Below are positions 1-7,947 of a stretch of DNA of 64,000 nt, in pieces. Positions within the stretch are counted from its first letter, which is position 1, and each line of letters begins with the position of its first letter. The notes beneath the pieces were generated by a model, which saw nothing but the letters and a program-made list of their open reading frames with translations, ran no database searches and was not told the DNA's origin. The translations under genes were made by a program, and so were the position numbers. The DNA comes from Pseudomonas sessilinigenes. GTDB taxonomy: Bacteria > Pseudomonadota > Gammaproteobacteria > Pseudomonadales > Pseudomonadaceae. The stretch covers positions 1,736,001-1,800,000 of the forward strand of contig NZ_CP027706.1 of the NCBI RefSeq assembly GCF_003850565.1, in the 5' to 3' direction.

Positions 1-36
1 GCATCCCAGGAGCAACACGCAGAGGAGTCTGCTCAT
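1..36 (-). CDS. N-terminus of a lipoprotein (cut by window edge)
   Basis: Only the first 12 codons are inside the window. They read MSRLLCVLLLGC, a short basic-hydrophobic leader ending in an LLGC lipobox, so the product is probably a lipoprotein or a heme protein with a lipoprotein signal. A GAGGAG ribosome-binding site lies just upstream of the ATG (34-36 on the complement) and overlaps the stop region of the metallophosphoesterase gene. The two genes are therefore very likely co-transcribed from the ECF-type promoter near 1065-1092. The function of the mature protein cannot be seen. Confidence 0.55.
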   Translation of the reverse strand, partial: MSRLLCVLLLGC

Positions 37-47
37 GGCCGGGCTCC

Positions 48-1019
48 TCAGACCAGGGTCGAATCGAGCAGGGCCAGCGGATGCTCGCCCTGTGTGGCCC
101 GGACATCGGTGATGCCCAGGTAGTTGCGCAGCTGGTCGGCGGCCACGGTCATCGGCCCGGGATTGGCTGCCGCTCCCGGGGCGGGCTGTGGGTAGGCGGT
201 GCCGCGAGCGGTATGGAAGGTGATGTTGCCCTCGACCTTCTGGATGACCTGGTGGATATGCCCGTTGAGGACGGTCACACAGCCATAGCGGCGTAGCAGG
301 GCGATGGCCTGGTCGCCGTCCTCGGTGCCCCAGCCCCAGGGCTGATAGATGGTCCACAGCGGGATGTGGGTGAAGACCACGATGGGCGTGCTGCTGCTCA
401 CAGCGCGCAGGTCGTCCGCCAGCCAGGCAAGTTGCTCGGCTCCCAGGGTGGCTTCGTGGCCAGGCAACAGGTTGAACACGTTGACCAAGGCAATGAAGTG
501 CACGCCCTGCTGGTCGAAGCTGTACCAGCCATTGCCCTTGGTGCCCTTGCCGTAGCGTTGCAGGTAAAGCTGCCCGCCGCCTTCGTCGAGGGTATCGTGT
601 TCCCCGGGAACGTAATGCACGGTGGAAGGCAGCCCCTTGAGCAGTTGTGCGGCGGTATCGAATTCTTCGGGGCGGGACAGGTGGGTGATATCCCCGGTGT
701 GCAGGATCAGCGACGGCGGCTTGGGCAGGGCCAGCACCTTGTCGATGGCCACCTGCAAGGTCTGGGCCGGGTCGGGGTTGGCCTCCTTGTTGAAGCCGAT
801 GTGCGAGTCGCTGATCTGCACGAAGTGGAAGCTGCTGTTCAGCGCCGCCGGGTCTGTCGGCTGGCCTGCCTGGTCCAGGGCGAAGGCTTTTGGAATACCC
901 CCGCTCAGGGCCCAGAGAACCCCGGCGCCGGCCCAGGCCGAGCACTTGAGCAAGGTGCGTCGCTGGGGATTTTGCAGCGTATCGGCAAATTGACGGTGGG
1001 ATGTGTCATGAGTGTCCAT
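48..1019 (-). CDS. Tat-exported calcineurin-like metallophosphoesterase
   Basis: A protein of 323 residues. A twin-arginine signal (QRRTLLK, about residues 19-25, followed by a hydrophobic stretch ending AFA) indicates export of the folded enzyme to the periplasm. The metallophosphoesterase signature is complete: SDSH, GDITH, GEHD (in place of the usual GNHD), HIPLW and GHIHQ supply the di-metal ligands. Substrate is unknown. I chose the ATG at 1019 over an upstream in-frame ATG at 1058 because it leaves room for the promoter and is preceded by a GAGGG-like site. It is divergent from an ECF sigma factor and followed by a lipoprotein gene, so it is probably a target of that sigma factor. Confidence 0.8.
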   Translation of the reverse strand: MDTHDTSHRQFADTLQNPQRRTLLKCSAWAGAGVLWALSGGIPKAFALDQAGQPTDPAALNSSFHFVQISDSHIGFNKEANPDPAQTLQVAIDKVLALPKPPSLILHTGDITHLSRPEEFDTAAQLLKGLPSTVHYVPGEHDTLDEGGGQLYLQRYGKGTKGNGWYSFDQQGVHFIALVNVFNLLPGHEATLGAEQLAWLADDLRAVSSSTPIVVFTHIPLWTIYQPWGWGTEDGDQAIALLRRYGCVTVLNGHIHQVIQKVEGNITFHTARGTAYPQPAPGAAANPGPMTVAADQLRNYLGITDVRATQGEHPLALLDSTLV

Positions 1020-1064
1020 GGAGCGCCCTCGGTAGCGGTCTACAGTGATTGGTCTCACATCGGT

Positions 1065-1092
1065 AAAACCCGGCGGCGCAGTGCTTTATTCC
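1065..1092 (-). promoter_or_regulatory. ECF-type promoter for the metallophosphoesterase operon (predicted)
   Basis: On the minus strand GGAATA (1092-1087) is followed after exactly 16 bases by GGTTTT (1070-1065), about 45 bases before the ATG at 1019. The arrangement mirrors the ECF-type promoter on the plus strand of the same intergenic region, with the same -35 hexamer and spacer. The -10 is weaker (GGTT instead of CGTT). Confidence 0.5.
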
Positions 1093-1116
1093 CCCCTGGA
1101 GAATTTTTTTGTCCCG

Positions 1117-1144
1117 GGAATAAAACCCGGGTTCGTACCGTTAT
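1117..1144 (+). promoter_or_regulatory. ECF-type autoregulatory promoter of the sigma factor gene (predicted)
   Basis: GGAATA (1117-1122) and CGTTAT (1139-1144) are separated by 16 bases, the classic layout of promoters read by ECF sigma factors. The predicted start site lies about 20 bases before the ATG at 1170. The -35 sits next to two CCCGGG hexamers (1113-1118 and 1126-1131). Autoregulation by the sigma factor encoded immediately downstream is inferred. Confidence 0.6.
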
Positions 1145-1169
1145 AGGGTGCAAAGGAAATGGAGCCACC

Positions 1170-1679
1170 ATGACGCGATTCGAGGAATTGTTCCTGCCGC
1201 ACCTGGACGCGGCCTATAACCTCGCGCGCTGGCTGACCGGCAATGACAGTGCGGCCCAGGATGTGGTGCAGGAAAGCGCCTTGCGGGCCGTGAAGTTCCT
1301 GCATCGTTTCGACGGCGGCAATGCCAAGGCGTGGTTCCTGACCATTGTCCGCAACGAGAGCTACAACTGGCTCAGGGCCTCGACCCGCCACGCGTCGGTA
1401 ACGTTCGAGGAGTCCGGCCTGGGGGACGATCCGGCGCTGTTCGATGGGCAAACGCCCGAGTGGCAGGTGATCCGCGGGCAGGAGGCCGATCAGCTGGCTC
1501 GCGCGCTCCAGGCCCTGGCGCCGGCCTTTCGTGAGGTGATCGTGCTCAAGGAGTTGGAAGACATGCACTACAAGGAGATCGCCAGGATCGTCGATATTCC
1601 CCTGGGGACGGTCATGTCGCGGCTGGCCCGCGCCCGGGCCATGCTCCGGTTGCAATTGCAGAAGTCCGGCCATGCATGA
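1170..1679 (+). CDS. ECF-family RNA polymerase sigma factor
   Basis: A protein of 169 residues, normal for the family. Region 2 runs about residues 10-70 (AQDVVQESALRAVKF, then AWFLTIVRNESYNWLR). Region 4 covers about 110-165, with the helix-turn-helix YKEIARIVDIPLGTVMSRLARAR. The start at 1170 is chosen because an AGGAAATGGAG ribosome-binding site precedes it and sequence similarity to sigma factors begins there, although the frame is open far upstream. It overlaps the next gene, a zinc-finger anti-sigma factor, by 8 bases, so the two are translationally coupled. The inducing signal is unknown. Confidence 0.9.
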   Translation: MTRFEELFLPHLDAAYNLARWLTGNDSAAQDVVQESALRAVKFLHRFDGGNAKAWFLTIVRNESYNWLRASTRHASVTFEESGLGDDPALFDGQTPEWQVIRGQEADQLARALQALAPAFREVIVLKELEDMHYKEIARIVDIPLGTVMSRLARARAMLRLQLQKSGHA

Positions 1680-2439
1680 AATCGACTGCAAGACCTGCCG
1701 TGACTGGCTGCACGGCTACCTGGATACCGAGCTGGAGGCCAACGCCATGGCCGAGGTGGCCGAGCACCTGCGCCATTGTGCCGAGTGTGCCGCCGAGTGT
1801 GCCGAGGTACAGAGGCTGATCACCGAAACCAGGGCCCATGCGCCGTATCACGTGGCACCGGCTGCCTTGCGGCGCAGTCTGCTGGCCAGTATCGAGGTGC
1901 CCGCGGCTTCAGGTGGCCTGTTGCAGAAGTTGCTGGGGAGCAGGGGGTGGCGCTGGCTGGCCCCTGGTTTTTCCACCCTGGCGCTGGCCCTGTCCCTGGC
2001 GCTCTACCTGGCGACGCCTTCCAGCGAGCAGCCGTGGCTGGATGAAGCGGTGTCCAGCCATGTGCGTTCGCTGATGGTCGATCACCTGAACGATGTCGCG
2101 TCCTCGGACCGGCATACGGTCAAGCCCTGGTTCACTGGCAAGCTCGATTTCGCGCCACCGGTCTTCGACTTCAGCGCCCAGGGCTATCCGTTGCTGGGCG
2201 GACGCCTGGATTACCTGCAGCAGCAGAATGTGGCGGCCCTGACCTATGGTCGCGCACGGCACTTGATCAACCTGTTCGTCATGCCCACGACACAGGGCGA
2301 TAGCGAGCCGCAGCAGCAGACCTTGCGTGGCTACAACCTGGTCGACTGGCACCATGACCATCTGCGTTTCATCCTGGTTTCCGACCTGGAACCGGGCGAA
2401 TTGCAGGCGCTGGGGCAGTTGGTCCGCAAGGGGCCTTGA
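1672..2439 (+). CDS. Membrane-bound zinc-finger anti-sigma factor
   Basis: A protein of 255 residues. The N-terminus carries the ZAS signature H32-x3-C36-x2-C39 plus an upstream C6-x2-C9 pair. A single hydrophobic segment at about residues 97-116 (ending SLALYLATP) would span the inner membrane, leaving a periplasmic C-terminal domain of about 135 residues. The topology fits an anti-sigma factor that holds the upstream ECF sigma factor in the cytoplasm and senses a signal outside. The 8-base overlap with the sigma gene supports pairing. The C-terminal domain shows no family I can name. Confidence 0.85.
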   Translation: MHEIDCKTCRDWLHGYLDTELEANAMAEVAEHLRHCAECAAECAEVQRLITETRAHAPYHVAPAALRRSLLASIEVPAASGGLLQKLLGSRGWRWLAPGFSTLALALSLALYLATPSSEQPWLDEAVSSHVRSLMVDHLNDVASSDRHTVKPWFTGKLDFAPPVFDFSAQGYPLLGGRLDYLQQQNVAALTYGRARHLINLFVMPTTQGDSEPQQQTLRGYNLVDWHHDHLRFILVSDLEPGELQALGQLVRKGP

Positions 2440-2455
2440 AGAGAGGAGGGGAGAA

Positions 2456-2487
2456 CCCGGCATCGGCTCCGAGAGGAGGATGCCGGG
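2456..2487. terminator. Strong hairpin between convergent genes
   Basis: CCCGGCATC (2456-2464) pairs with GATGCCGGG (2479-2487), and an inner CTCC/GGAG stem closes a GAGA loop. It lies between the convergent anti-sigma and aminotransferase genes, where a shared terminator is expected. There is no T-run on either side, so factor-independent termination is uncertain. Confidence 0.4.
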
Positions 2488-2509
2488 CAGGCAGGGCGTT
2501 GACCGAGGG

Positions 2510-3706
2510 TCAGGCCTTGCAGACGCTGGCGATGGCCGCTGCCAGCTGATCGAGGCGGCTGGCATCGATACCGGCCACGTTGGCCCGGCCCGAGCTGACC
2601 ATGTACACGCTGTGATGCTCGCGCAGGTCCTGGACCTGGGCAGGGCTCAGGCCGGTATAGGAGAACATCCCGCGTTGTACGCCGATATGGGCGAAGCGCT
2701 CGGCCAGGCCATGGGGCTGCAGGGCTTCCACTAGGCCAGCGCGCAGCTGTGCGATGCGCAGGCGCATGGCTTCCACTTCGTCGATCCAGAGTGTTTTCAA
2801 CTCTGGCGTCCCGAGGATGGTCGCCACCACGGCAGCGCCGTGGTCCGGTGGCGTGGACCACAGGTTGCGGGCGATATGCGCCAGTTGGCTGCGCACGTCC
2901 AGCAGCTTCTCGGCATCCTGGGTGCAAACGATGAGGGCGCCGGTGCGGTCGCGGTACAGGCCGAAGTTCTTCGAGCAGGAGCTGGTGATCAGCACCTCCG
3001 GCAGTTCGGCAGCGAACAGCCGCACGGCCCAGGCGTCCTGTTCCAGGCCATCGCCAAAGCCCTGGTAGGCGAAGTCGATCAGTGGCAGCAGCTTGCGACT
3101 GCGCACCACTTCCAGCACTCGCTGCCAGTCGGCATGGCTGAGGTCGAAACCGGTCGGGTTGTGGCAGCAGGCATGCAGCAGCACCACATCGCCCTGAGGA
3201 ACCTGATTCAGGGTGGCCAGCATGGCCTCGACATCCAGGCGATTGTCACTGCCCACATAAGGGTAGTGGCTGACCTTGACGCCGGCGGCGGCGAAGATGG
3301 TCTCGTGGATCGGCCAGGTCGGATTGCTCAACCAGACGCCACGGCCTGGCAGGCAGTGGGCGATGAAGTCGGCGCTCAGGCGCAGGGCACCAGTACCGCC
3401 AGGGGTCTGGGTGGCGCCGGCGCGCTGTTGGTCGATCAGCGGCGAGCCGCTGCCCAGCACCAGCTCGTTGATCACCTTGCCGAAGGCCGCGTCGCCGTGG
3501 CCGCCGATGTAGATCTTGGTGTCCTGGCTATCTACCAGGCGCTGTTCAGCCTGCTTGACCGCCTGCGGGATCGGCGTCAGGCCCTGGGAGTCCTTGTAGA
3601 CCCCCACGCCCAGGTCGAACTTGCGCGGGTTGGGGTCGCTGGCGTAGGCCCCCATCAGGCCGAGGATCGGGTCGCCAGGCACACGACCGATGGCGTCGAA
3701 GTGCAT
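2510..3706 (-). CDS. phhC: Aromatic amino acid aminotransferase (PhhC)
   Basis: A 398-residue class I PLP-dependent aminotransferase of the aspartate/tyrosine type. It carries the PLP-binding lysine at about residue 246 in the context SCSKNFGLYRDR, the ACCHNPTG motif and a C-terminal RANVAG arginine motif for substrate carboxylate binding. In this context it converts tyrosine to 4-hydroxyphenylpyruvate, the step after phenylalanine hydroxylation. Its ATG overlaps the stop codon of phhB by one base (TAATG), so translation is coupled. The phhABC order matches the operon known in Pseudomonas. Confidence 0.88.
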   Translation of the reverse strand: MHFDAIGRVPGDPILGLMGAYASDPNPRKFDLGVGVYKDSQGLTPIPQAVKQAEQRLVDSQDTKIYIGGHGDAAFGKVINELVLGSGSPLIDQQRAGATQTPGGTGALRLSADFIAHCLPGRGVWLSNPTWPIHETIFAAAGVKVSHYPYVGSDNRLDVEAMLATLNQVPQGDVVLLHACCHNPTGFDLSHADWQRVLEVVRSRKLLPLIDFAYQGFGDGLEQDAWAVRLFAAELPEVLITSSCSKNFGLYRDRTGALIVCTQDAEKLLDVRSQLAHIARNLWSTPPDHGAAVVATILGTPELKTLWIDEVEAMRLRIAQLRAGLVEALQPHGLAERFAHIGVQRGMFSYTGLSPAQVQDLREHHSVYMVSSGRANVAGIDASRLDQLAAAIASVCKA

Positions 3707-4062
3707 TACTTGCGTCCTTCTGCGGTCTTGGCCACTTCGTCAGTACGGGCGGCCATGATGAAGTCGTTGCGGTGCAGGCCCTTGATGGAGTGGCTCCACC
3801 AGGTCACGGTCACCTTGCCCCACTCGGTCAGCAGGCCTGGGTGGTGGCCTTCGGCCTCGGAGATCTCGCCCATGGCATTGGTGAAGGCCAGGGCGAACTT
3901 GAAGTTCTTGAACAGGAAGACTTTTTCCAGCTGCATCACGCCGTCGCGAACTTCGATGTTCCAGTCAGGGATCTGCTTGATCAGTACCGGCAGTTCTTCG
4001 TCGCTGACCTGAGGGGCATCGGCGCGGCAGGCTTCGCAATGGGCTTGGTTCAGAGCGGTCAT
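3706..4062 (-). CDS. phhB: Pterin-4a-carbinolamine dehydratase (PhhB)
   Basis: A 118-residue protein with the family signature EAEGHHPGL at about residues 69-77, whose paired histidines dehydrate 4a-hydroxytetrahydrobiopterin, followed by the conserved tryptophans and W-S-H-S. It regenerates the pterin cofactor of PhhA and is reported to support phhA expression in Pseudomonas. The ATG at 4062 (MTALNQ) is chosen. The frame is open upstream to 4224, but the family begins here and the upstream stretch is the phhA-phhB spacer. Confidence 0.9.
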   Translation of the reverse strand: MTALNQAHCEACRADAPQVSDEELPVLIKQIPDWNIEVRDGVMQLEKVFLFKNFKFALAFTNAMGEISEAEGHHPGLLTEWGKVTVTWWSHSIKGLHRNDFIMAARTDEVAKTAEGRK

Positions 4063-4271
4063 GGTGTATTCCCGAAATCGATTCTTGTTGGGGCGGGCTG
4101 TGGGAAAACAGCTGCGTTGGGCTGTCCTGCCTAAGGGCAAGCAGAAAAAGCAATTCCAGGCTGGCCTGCTGCTTTTCCCCTTGCTTGTGGCGATGTTGCC
4201 CGTGCTCGTGAGGTTTTCACGCAACCCGTGGACGTTACTATTTTTTGCAGCGGCTCGCGAGTGCGGGCCGC

Positions 4272-5063
4272 TCAGGCCGCCTTGGGTTTTGGCGGAAACT
4301 TGGGCGCATGCAGGCCCAGCTGCATGCCTTGGTGGACCAGGGCCATGATGTCTTCATGGGCCAGGTCGAACAGGCGCTTGAGCTCGGGCAGGACGAAATA
4401 GATCGGCTGCAGGATGTCGATGCGGTACGGCGTGCGCATGGCTTCCAGCGGGTCGAAGGCCTGGTGCTCCGGTTCTTCGGAGAGGCTGTAGACGGTTTCC
4501 TTGGGCGAAGACAGGATGCCGCCGCCATAGATGCGCCGGCCGGCTGGGGTTTCCACTAGGCCGAACTCGATGGTCATCCAGTACAGGCGGGCCAGGTATA
4601 CCCGTTCTTCTTTGGTGGCCTTGAGGCCCAGCTTGCCGTAGGTGTGGGTGAATTCGGCGAACCAGGGGTTGGTCAGCAGTGGGCAGTGGCCGAAGATCTC
4701 GTGGAAAATGTCCGGCTCTTGCAGGTAGTCCAGTTCTTCGCGGGTACGGATGAACGTGGCCACTGGGAAGCGCTTGCTGGCCAACAGTTCGAAAAAGGTC
4801 TGGAAGGGGATCAGCGCCGGAACCCGGGCCACTTGCCAGCCGGTGGTTTCGCCCAGGACCTTGTTGATTTCGCCCAGCTGCGGGATACGGTCGTGGGGCA
4901 GACCGAGCTTCTCGATACCCTCCACGTACTCCTGGCACGCACGCCCCTCGATCACTTTCAGTTGACGGGTGATCAGGGTGTTCCACACCGCGTGTTCTTC
5001 GGGTGGATAGTCGATAAAACCTTGCGCGTCGGGCTCGCGGGCCACGTACTGCGTCTGCTTCAT
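4272..5063 (-). CDS. phhA: Phenylalanine 4-monooxygenase (PhhA)
   Basis: A 263-residue aromatic amino acid hydroxylase of normal bacterial length. It oxidises phenylalanine to tyrosine with O2 and a tetrahydropterin. The iron facial triad is visible: H121 and H126 in HEIFGH, and E166 in YWMTIEFGL. The start at 5063 has an AGGAG site (GGCAGGAGAGCAGC before the ATG). It is the first gene of phhABC and divergent from phhR. A 209-base gap separates it from phhB. Confidence 0.95.
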   Translation of the reverse strand: MKQTQYVAREPDAQGFIDYPPEEHAVWNTLITRQLKVIEGRACQEYVEGIEKLGLPHDRIPQLGEINKVLGETTGWQVARVPALIPFQTFFELLASKRFPVATFIRTREELDYLQEPDIFHEIFGHCPLLTNPWFAEFTHTYGKLGLKATKEERVYLARLYWMTIEFGLVETPAGRRIYGGGILSSPKETVYSLSEEPEHQAFDPLEAMRTPYRIDILQPIYFVLPELKRLFDLAHEDIMALVHQGMQLGLHAPKFPPKPKAA

Positions 5064-5170
5064 GCTGCTCTCCTGCCAGGAATGCGTTCTTGTTATGAAT
5101 GACCCCAGTGATACGCCAGGGTGCGGCGTTTTGCAGCGGGCAGCGGTGCGATTGCATCGAGGGTTTGGTG

Positions 5171-5195
5171 TGTAAATCGTAAATTTTTCGTTACG
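5171..5195. promoter_or_regulatory. Candidate PhhR/TyrR-type operator
   Basis: In the 304-base phhA-phhR divergent gap, CGTAA (5178-5182) and TTACG (5191-5195) form an inverted repeat with 8 bases between. A TGTAAA half-site resembling the TyrR box begins at 5171. The match to TGTAAA-N6-TTTACA is only partial. I saw no sigma-54 -24/-12 element facing phhA. Position and half-site suggest a PhhR binding site. Confidence 0.4.
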
Positions 5196-5367
5196 GTTGC
5201 TGTGAAGTCCCGGCACTGCGGCTGATGCTTGAGTTGAAAAAGCCGCTTTGTGTCACATAATCTTGACGACTATCTGCGTCACCCGGCAGAAAGTTTTCCA
5301 GTTTCAAGGTCAAAAGCGTCGAGTGACGGCGCTTATGCCTTTCATCACTCGCTTCGGGCTTCTATCT

Positions 5368-6936
5368 ATGCGCATCAAAGTTCACTGCCAGAACCGCATC
5401 GGCATCCTGCGGGACATTCTCAATCTGCTGGTGGAGTACGGCATCAACGTGGCCCGGGGCGAAGTCGGGGGCGAGCACGGCAATGCCATCTACCTGCATT
5501 GCCCGAACCTGATCAACCTGCAGTTCCAGGCCCTGCGCCCGAAGTTCGAATCCATTGCCGGGGTATTTGGCGTCAAGCGAGTCGGCTTGATGCCCAGCGA
5601 GCGTCGGCACATGGAGCTCAATGCGTTGCTCGGGGCCCTGGAGTTCCCCGTGCTGTCCATCGACATGGGCGGTTCGATCGTTGCCGCCAACCGCGCTGCG
5701 GCCCAGTTGCTGGGGGTGCGGGTCGATGAGGTGCCGGGAATTCCACTGTCGCGCTATGCCGAGGATTTCGACCTGCCGGAGCTGGTGCGGGCCAACAAGT
5801 CGCGTATCAATGGCCTGCGGGTCAAGGTCAAGGGGGATGTGTTCCTGGCCGATATCGCACCGCTGCAATCAGAGCACGACGACAGCGAGGCCATGGCCGG
5901 CGCGGTGCTGACCCTGCATCGGGCGGACCGGGTTGGCGAGCGCATCTATAACGTGCGCAAGCAGGAGCTGCGTGGCTTCGACAGCATCTTCCAGAGTTCC
6001 AAGGTGATGGCGGCGGTGGTGCGAGAGGCGCGGCGCATGGCGCCCCTCGATGCGCCGTTGCTGATTGAGGGCGAGACCGGCACTGGCAAGGAGCTGCTGG
6101 CCCGTGCCTGTCACCTGGCCAGTCCCCGTGGGCAATCGCCACTGATGGCGCTCAACTGCGCCGGGTTGCCCGAGTCCATGGCCGAGACCGAGTTGTTCGG
6201 TTATGGCCCGGGGGCATTCGAGGGGGCGAGGGCCGAGGGCAAGCTCGGGCTGCTGGAGCTGACCGCTGGCGGCACCCTGTTCCTCGATGGCGTGGGGGAG
6301 ATGAGCCCGCGCTTGCAGGTCAAGTTGTTGCGCTTCCTGCAGGACGGTTGCTTCCGTCGGGTGGGCAGCGACGAAGAGGTGTATCTGGATGTGCGGGTGA
6401 TCTGTGCCACCCAGCTCGATCTTTCCGAACTCTGTGCCCGTGGCGAGTTCCGCCAGGACCTGTACCACCGCCTGAACGTGCTGTCGTTGCATATCCCGCC
6501 GCTGCGCGAGTGCCTCGATGGCCTGGCGCCGCTGGTGGAGCACTTTCTCGACCAGGCCAGCCGGCAGATCGGCTGCCCCTTGCCCCAGCTGGCTCCCGCG
6601 GCCATGGAGCGGCTCAGTCACTATCACTGGCCGGGCAATGTCCGGCAGTTGGAGAATGTACTGTTCCAGGCGGTATCGCTGTGCGATGGCGGCACGGTCA
6701 AGGTCGAGCATATTCGCCTGCCGGACTACGGTGCGCGCCAGCCCCTTGGCGAGTTCTCCCTGGAGGGTGGGTTGGAGCAGATCGTCGGGCGCTTCGAAAA
6801 GGCCGTGCTCGAAAGCCTGTATGCCGAGTTTCCCAGCAGTCGCCAATTGGGCAAGCGCCTGGGGGTCTCCCACACCACCATTGCCAACAAGCTGCGCGAC
6901 TATGAGGTGGGCAAGCCCACCAGCGACAATTCGTAG
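5368..6936 (+). CDS. phhR: TyrR-like transcriptional activator PhhR
   Basis: A protein of 522 residues. An ACT ligand-binding domain (about 1-70) is followed by a PAS-like region (about 80-150), an AAA+ domain with Walker A GETGTGKE (235-242), and a C-terminal helix-turn-helix (SRQLGKRLGVSHTTIANKL). The sigma-54 contact loop is altered: GAFEGA at 282-287 instead of GAFTGA, as in TyrR-type regulators that can act with sigma-70. The start at MRIKVHCQ (5368) begins the ACT fold, but its ribosome-binding site is weak, and in-frame upstream starts exist. It controls aromatic amino acid catabolism. Confidence 0.9.
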   Translation: MRIKVHCQNRIGILRDILNLLVEYGINVARGEVGGEHGNAIYLHCPNLINLQFQALRPKFESIAGVFGVKRVGLMPSERRHMELNALLGALEFPVLSIDMGGSIVAANRAAAQLLGVRVDEVPGIPLSRYAEDFDLPELVRANKSRINGLRVKVKGDVFLADIAPLQSEHDDSEAMAGAVLTLHRADRVGERIYNVRKQELRGFDSIFQSSKVMAAVVREARRMAPLDAPLLIEGETGTGKELLARACHLASPRGQSPLMALNCAGLPESMAETELFGYGPGAFEGARAEGKLGLLELTAGGTLFLDGVGEMSPRLQVKLLRFLQDGCFRRVGSDEEVYLDVRVICATQLDLSELCARGEFRQDLYHRLNVLSLHIPPLRECLDGLAPLVEHFLDQASRQIGCPLPQLAPAAMERLSHYHWPGNVRQLENVLFQAVSLCDGGTVKVEHIRLPDYGARQPLGEFSLEGGLEQIVGRFEKAVLESLYAEFPSSRQLGKRLGVSHTTIANKLRDYEVGKPTSDNS

Positions 6937-7089
6937 TCACCTGGGCCCTTGTGGTCCGGGTAACGGGGCGGTTACTTGCCGTTAGCGGCATAAGAGCGCC
7001 GTTTTTCCGTCTCCCGAAAAGCCGTCGCTACCGCCCTTTAGCCAGGCAAAGCCCTGTCCAGCCTGGGGATCAACCGCTCCTGGAAAAGT

Positions 7090-7105
7090 TGGTGCGCTTA
7101 TTGCT
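7090..7105 (+). promoter_or_regulatory. Sigma-54 promoter of flgF operon
   Basis: TGGTGCG-CTTA-TTGCT matches the -24/-12 consensus, with GG (7091-7092) and GC (7103-7104) ten bases apart. It lies 57 bases before the flgF GTG. The 6937-7161 gap otherwise holds only small hairpins, one just after the phhR stop (6940-6960) that lacks a T-run. Confidence 0.75.
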
Positions 7106-7161
7106 TATGGCTTCGCAGTACAGCGGTGGGCGGCAAACGTCCGGCAGACAGAGGAAGCACT

Positions 7162-7902
7162 GTGGACAAGTACCTTTATGTGGCAATGACCGGCGCCAGC
7201 CAGAATGCTCTGGCGCAAAAGGCTCATGCCAACAATCTGGCGAACATCTCCACCAACGGTTTTCAGCGTGACCTGGAGCAGGCTCGCTCGATGCCGGTGT
7301 TTGGCGACAGCTTTCCGGCGCGGGCCTTTGCCATGAGTGAGCGTCCGGCCACGGATTTCTCCCCGGGCTCGATGGTGCAAACCGGTCGCGACCTGGATGT
7401 GGCGGTCAGCGGCAATGGCTGGATCGCCGTGCAGAGTCCCGACGGTAGCGAAAGTTATGTGCGCACCGGCAGCTTGAATGTCGATGCCCTGGGTGTGCTG
7501 CGTGCCGGCAATGGCATGCCGGTGATGGGCAATGGCGGTCCGATCGCCGTGCCGCCGCAACAGCAGATCGAAGTCGGCCAGGACGGCACCATCAGTATCC
7601 GTGCCATGGGCGAGGGCCCGCGGGTCATGGCCGAGGTCGACCGCATCAAGTTGGTCAATCCGGACATCAAGAACCTGACCAAGGGCCTGGATGGGTCGAT
7701 CAAGACCAAGGACGGCCAGCCGGCACCGGCCGATGCCAACGTGCAACTGGTTTCAGGTTTCCTTGAGTCGAGCAACGTCAACGCGGTGCAGGAAATGACC
7801 GCGGTCCTGGCCTTGTCCCGCCAGTTCGAATTGCACGTCAAGATGATGAACAGCGCCAAAGAAGACGACCAGGCCATGGCTCGGGTCTTGCAGATCAGCT
7901 AA
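7162..7902 (+). CDS. flgF: Flagellar proximal rod protein FlgF
   Basis: A 246-residue rod protein with the flagellar rod/hook N-terminal motif NNLANISTNGFQRD and the C-terminal SNVNAVQEMTAVLALSRQFE coiled segment. It builds the proximal rod crossing the periplasm. The GTG start at 7162 is chosen because an AGAGGAAG site sits 4-11 bases upstream and the product then begins VDKYLYVAM, as in the family. It is the first gene of flgFGHIJKL, with the sigma-54 promoter directly upstream. flgE is not adjacent; phhR is. Confidence 0.95.
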   Translation: MDKYLYVAMTGASQNALAQKAHANNLANISTNGFQRDLEQARSMPVFGDSFPARAFAMSERPATDFSPGSMVQTGRDLDVAVSGNGWIAVQSPDGSESYVRTGSLNVDALGVLRAGNGMPVMGNGGPIAVPPQQQIEVGQDGTISIRAMGEGPRVMAEVDRIKLVNPDIKNLTKGLDGSIKTKDGQPAPADANVQLVSGFLESSNVNAVQEMTAVLALSRQFELHVKMMNSAKEDDQAMARVLQIS

Positions 7903-7947
7903 TTACCAGTACCTAGCGCCGTAAAACAGGCGCGTGAGGAGAATCGA

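Noticed and set aside
366..1169. Long upstream extension of the ECF sigma factor frame
   Set aside because: It runs antisense through the metallophosphoesterase and has no sigma-factor sequence; the start at 1170 has a good ribosome-binding site and promoter.
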